From Thermoflexales bacterium (lineage in GTDB: Bacteria > Chloroflexota > Anaerolineae > B4-G1 > SLSP01), in the NCBI GenBank assembly GCA_007130345.1, contig SLSP01000472.1, positions 1 to 7,254 on the forward strand: 7,254 nucleotides of DNA, written 5' to 3'. Within the stretch, counting starts at the first letter, position 1; every line of letters starts with the position of its first letter. The position numbers were made by a program, and so were the translations under genes. Positions 4,637-7,254 of this stretch are shown in pieces. Under the pieces are notes generated by a model. The model was not told where the DNA came from. It did no database searches and worked only from the letters and a program-made list of their open reading frames with translations.

Positions 4637-7229
4637 TCATCGTCAACGCCTCGGCCTCCGCTTCGGCTATCTCGCGCAGGGCCACCGGATAGCGTCCGTG
4701 CAAGGGCGAGGCCTGCGCGCCCACCGTCACGCACCACGCTAACGCGCCGCCAAGCACCCGGCCCATCCCACTCAGCGAGACAGCCCGCGTCAGTTCCGCG
4801 ACGCCGCCGTCGTCCCAGCCCCCCAGGAACGCGGTGAGGAAGCCGTACAGCGGCAGCAAGAACACCAGCGCGCCCCACAGCAGCCCCAGGCTGAGGCCCG
4901 GTTCCGGAGCCAGGAATATGCCCGGCAGCCGGGTCAAGTTGTAGATGAGCAGGGCCGCGCCGGTCGGGGCGACCAGCGATTGCCACACGTAGAAGCGCGG
5001 CGGGGCGATCACGCGCCGGACGAGCCACCATCCCATGATGCCCCGCGCTATCGTCCCCGCGAGCACGGCGGCGGCCAGCCCCTCGGCTTGCCAGCGCGGC
5101 ACCAGCACCACCATCAGCCCCAAGCGGAGCGCCATCTCGCCCCACGTCAACCACGCGGCCAGGGCCGGACGGTCTGCCGCGATGAGCGCGCGATCCGCCC
5201 CCCAGACGAGCCAGTGCAACGCGCCCCATATCAGCAGCAGCGTGAGCAGCCCGGCGGCCTCGACGTAGGCCGCGCCGAGCCACCCGACCAGCACGTACTC
5301 GCCCATCCCCCCCAGGATTGCCAGCACGAAGAGGCTGAACCACAGCCCGTAATGGAAGCCCCGCCCCACATAATACCGGGCCAGCGTCGTATAGCCGTGC
5401 GTCAAGGCTTCGACCAGCGCGGGCAGCAGGTCATCGTACAGGCTGAAGGCCGCGATCTCATAGGCGAAGAGGAAGTACAGGGCCAGCCCCCAATAGTGAT
5501 AAAGTGTCGCCGCGTCGGGCAATAGGCCCTCGAGGAGGCGCGGCAGCAGCACCGCGAACACCGGCATCCACAGATACCCCAACGTCAGGCGCAAGCCGAA
5601 TCCGAATGTTTGCCGTATCACGCGCCAATTGAAGGCGGGCACGAAGATGGCGCGCCATGCATAGCCCATCCGCCGGTACAGAGCCACTCCCACCGCGAAG
5701 ACTAGCCACTCGGTGAGATACAGGCCCACGCCCAACCCCAACACGCCGCCCATCGCCTCGCCCAGGGCCGGATTGCGCGCGCCCCACCACCGGGTCAACA
5801 ACACTGTGAAGGCCTGGATGCCCGCCCCGCCGATGAGGAGCAAAGCCGTGAGCACCTGTTCGTAATCGAAACGCTGGATGGCGCGGAAAAAGAGGCGGAA
5901 GACTTGCAGGAAGCCGGGGAATTGCACCAGCGCGTGGATGACGAAGTAGTAGGAGAGGTGCGCCAGCATCGTCTGGGGGAAGACCAGCGCGGCGAGCAGC
6001 ACCACCACGCCCATCTGGATGCCGCCGCTGACCAGTTGCCACCACACGTACAGTTGGACGTACCGGAAGGCGGCTTGGGGATAGCGGGCGCGCAGCGCGG
6101 CGAAGGTGCGCACCATTGCCACGCCCAGGCCCGCATCCAACAGCACCCAGACGACTTGCAGCCACAGCGTCACCTGCTGCCAGAAGTTCAAAGTCTGCGC
6201 CCAGGGGATCAGGTCTTGGGGAAGGATAATCAGCCGATAGTAGAGCAGCGGGACAAAGCAGATCGCGCTCACCGACAGCAGCGCCAGGAATCCGGCCAGC
6301 GGGCGATGGAAGCCCACCTTCTGCCACGCGACACTCCCCGGCGGCGCGACATCCTCTGAGAGCGCGGAGATCTCCACGTCCCCTAGCTCCGGGTTCAAGA
6401 AAATCTGGCGGCGGGCCAGGAACAGCATCGCCAGCACGCCCGCCATCACCCCGACACCCCACCCGGTCAACCCCCACCGCAAGCTGCCCTGGGGCACCGG
6501 CGCGAGCGGGAAGTCCGCAAAGGACAACAGACGCGGGGCGTTGGCCGCCTCGGCGGTCAGGCGGTAGATAAAGTAGTTGAAATAGGGCCACGCGGGCCAG
6601 GCGTCGTTGGCCGGATTGGAAAGCCACCCGCTCACCAGGAAGATCTGGGTGGTCTCGCGCCCGCGCACGCGCTGCACCACCGGCTCCAACCGCGTCGTCA
6701 CGACGATGGCGCGGAGCAGGTTGGGATTTGAGACGATTGTGCGCGCCGTCAACTCCGGTGCCGAAGCCCACATCAGTGCGCCAGCCAGCGGGTCAGCTTC
6801 CGCGCCCACCCGGAGCGTGGCGGGGAGGTTGGTGCGCCGCATCTCGAAGGTACTCACGCCGAGCAAGTCGCTCAGATCGGCGATGTCCTGGGGAAAGTGC
6901 GGCCCGCTGAAGATCACCAGCCCCACGCGACCTTGCTGCACCTGGCGTCCGAAGCGCTGCAAGTCGTCGCGGAGCGGCGCGTTGTTGATGACGAGCACCT
7001 GCGCCAGATCAGGCTGATCCACGCGCACCAGGTAGGGCGCGGAGAGGTTGAGGGCCTCGGCGATGGCGTCTTCTGGCCCGACGTAGTAGACGCCCACCGG
7101 GGGTGTGGGCGTCTGCGCCCGCGCTACGCCGGCTACCGCGAGGGCCACGAGCAGCAGCCCCACGATGAACCGGCGCAGCTTACGAGCCGGCGGGCGCTGG
7201 CTCTGGGGAAGCGGCAGCTTCCGCGTCAT
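4620..7229 (-). CDS. GATase1-like domain fused to a MOP-type flippase membrane domain
   Basis: This gene encodes 869 aa. A basic N-terminus and hydrophobic core (residues 16-38, FIVGLLLVALAVAGVARA) form a signal peptide or anchor. Residues 45-245 are extracytoplasmic and alpha/beta, with VLVINNAPL (78-86), GLVIFSGPH (103-111), IFLVSGWLSNPAND (196-209) and WPYFNYFIYRL (214-224), resembling class I glutamine-amidotransferase-like domains of membrane proteins; no nucleophilic Cys is visible, so catalysis is unlikely. From about 252 there are roughly 14 hydrophobic spans (near 252-272, 310-332, 351-373, 396-416, 424-446, 457-479, 492-517, 545-565, 576-599, 626-650, 656-677, 688-710, 714-737, 748-768, 779-803), a layout like MOP/MATE-type polysaccharide or lipid flippases (Wzx/MurJ-like). 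The likely role is export of a lipid-linked envelope precursor; substrate unknown. ATG at 7229 keeps the basic signal-peptide start, although the frame stays open to the window edge and no strong ribosome-binding site is seen; GTG at 7163 is an alternative. It is convergent with recF. Confidence 0.8.
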   Translation of the reverse strand: MTRKLPLPQSQRPPARKLRRFIVGLLLVALAVAGVARAQTPTPPVGVYYVGPEDAIAEALNLSAPYLVRVDQPDLAQVLVINNAPLRDDLQRFGRQVQQGRVGLVIFSGPHFPQDIADLSDLLGVSTFEMRRTNLPATLRVGAEADPLAGALMWASAPELTARTIVSNPNLLRAIVVTTRLEPVVQRVRGRETTQIFLVSGWLSNPANDAWPAWPYFNYFIYRLTAEAANAPRLLSFADFPLAPVPQGSLRWGLTGWGVGVMAGVLAMLFLARRQIFLNPELGDVEISALSEDVAPPGSVAWQKVGFHRPLAGFLALLSVSAICFVPLLYYRLIILPQDLIPWAQTLNFWQQVTLWLQVVWVLLDAGLGVAMVRTFAALRARYPQAAFRYVQLYVWWQLVSGGIQMGVVVLLAALVFPQTMLAHLSYYFVIHALVQFPGFLQVFRLFFRAIQRFDYEQVLTALLLIGGAGIQAFTVLLTRWWGARNPALGEAMGGVLGLGVGLYLTEWLVFAVGVALYRRMGYAWRAIFVPAFNWRVIRQTFGFGLRLTLGYLWMPVFAVLLPRLLEGLLPDAATLYHYWGLALYFLFAYEIAAFSLYDDLLPALVEALTHGYTTLARYYVGRGFHYGLWFSLFVLAILGGMGEYVLVGWLGAAYVEAAGLLTLLLIWGALHWLVWGADRALIAADRPALAAWLTWGEMALRLGLMVVLVPRWQAEGLAAAVLAGTIARGIMGWWLVRRVIAPPRFYVWQSLVAPTGAALLIYNLTRLPGIFLAPEPGLSLGLLWGALVFLLPLYGFLTAFLGGWDDGGVAELTRAVSLSGMGRVLGGALAWCVTVGAQASPLHGRYPVALREIAEAEAEALTMIKPVT

Positions 7230-7254
7230 CCGGCGTGTCCAGCGGGGGGAGGTC
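7180..7254 (-). CDS. C-terminal end of an upstream gene, function unknown
   Basis: A frame enters from the right edge and gives 24 residues before TAA at 7182-7180. It begins DLPPLDTPDDAEAAASPEP and is acidic and Pro/Ala-rich, as expected of a disordered C-terminal tail. It overlaps the first 50 nt of the flippase gene in a different frame, which suggests that the two are co-transcribed and translationally coupled. The tail is too short and too simple to assign a function, and chance reading is possible. Confidence 0.4.
   Translation of the reverse strand, partial: DLPPLDTPDDAEAAASPEPAPAGS

Noticed and set aside
5458..6771. 437-aa open frame on minus within the flippase gene, in another frame
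   Set aside because: It is Arg/Gly/Ala-rich with no hydrophobic periodicity, a typical shadow of a high-GC membrane-protein gene.

Overview
The window is GC-rich and bacterial. Its style suggests a Chloroflexota (Anaerolineae-like) chromosome: a recF standing apart from dnaA/dnaN, a very large flippase-like membrane protein with an extracytoplasmic domain, and intergenic chains of small hairpins with TTCA/TTGA loops. This assignment is an inference from style; no taxonomic marker was compared.

Layout from left to right. (1) Positions 1-221 hold the right-hand end of an insertion sequence: the last 46 codons of a DDE (rve-type) transposase on + and an AT-rich tail that probably ends at ...TTGACA, about position 221. 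(2) Positions 222-3017 hold a tightly packed minus-strand operon, transcribed from right to left: a 291-aa YD-repeat (Rhs-like) protein, a 70-aa cysteine-rich zinc-ribbon-like protein, a 265-aa protein of unknown family, a 216-aa SUKH (SMI1/KNR4) family protein, and a short membrane-protein frame that seems to be cut at its 3' end by the insertion sequence. Stop/start overlaps (TAATG, TGATG), gaps of 7-13 nt and GGAGG ribosome-binding sites indicate translational coupling. YD-repeat and SUKH proteins are typical of polymorphic-toxin/immunity neighbourhoods, but no toxin domain is visible here.

(3) Positions 3018-3427 are intergenic. They contain an 8-bp tandem repeat, three consecutive hairpins (3055-3137), a decayed minus-strand fragment resembling the N-terminus of a sigma-70-type factor (about 3240-3413), and a strong extended -10 promoter for recF that places the transcription start at or next to the ATG, so recF is probably leaderless. 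(4) Positions 3428-4636 hold an intact recF on +. (5) Positions 4620-7229 hold, on minus and convergent with recF (17-bp tail overlap), an 869-aa protein with a signal peptide, a periplasmic/extracytoplasmic GATase1-like domain of about 210 residues and a C-terminal multi-pass MOP-flippase-like membrane domain. Its start overlaps by 50 nt the 3' end of an upstream minus-strand gene that runs off the window.

The most interesting part is the YD-repeat / zinc-ribbon / unknown / SUKH operon, a possible uncharacterised immunity or conflict module. Next come the amidotransferase-like/flippase fusion and the leaderless recF. No tRNA, rRNA or CRISPR array was seen.
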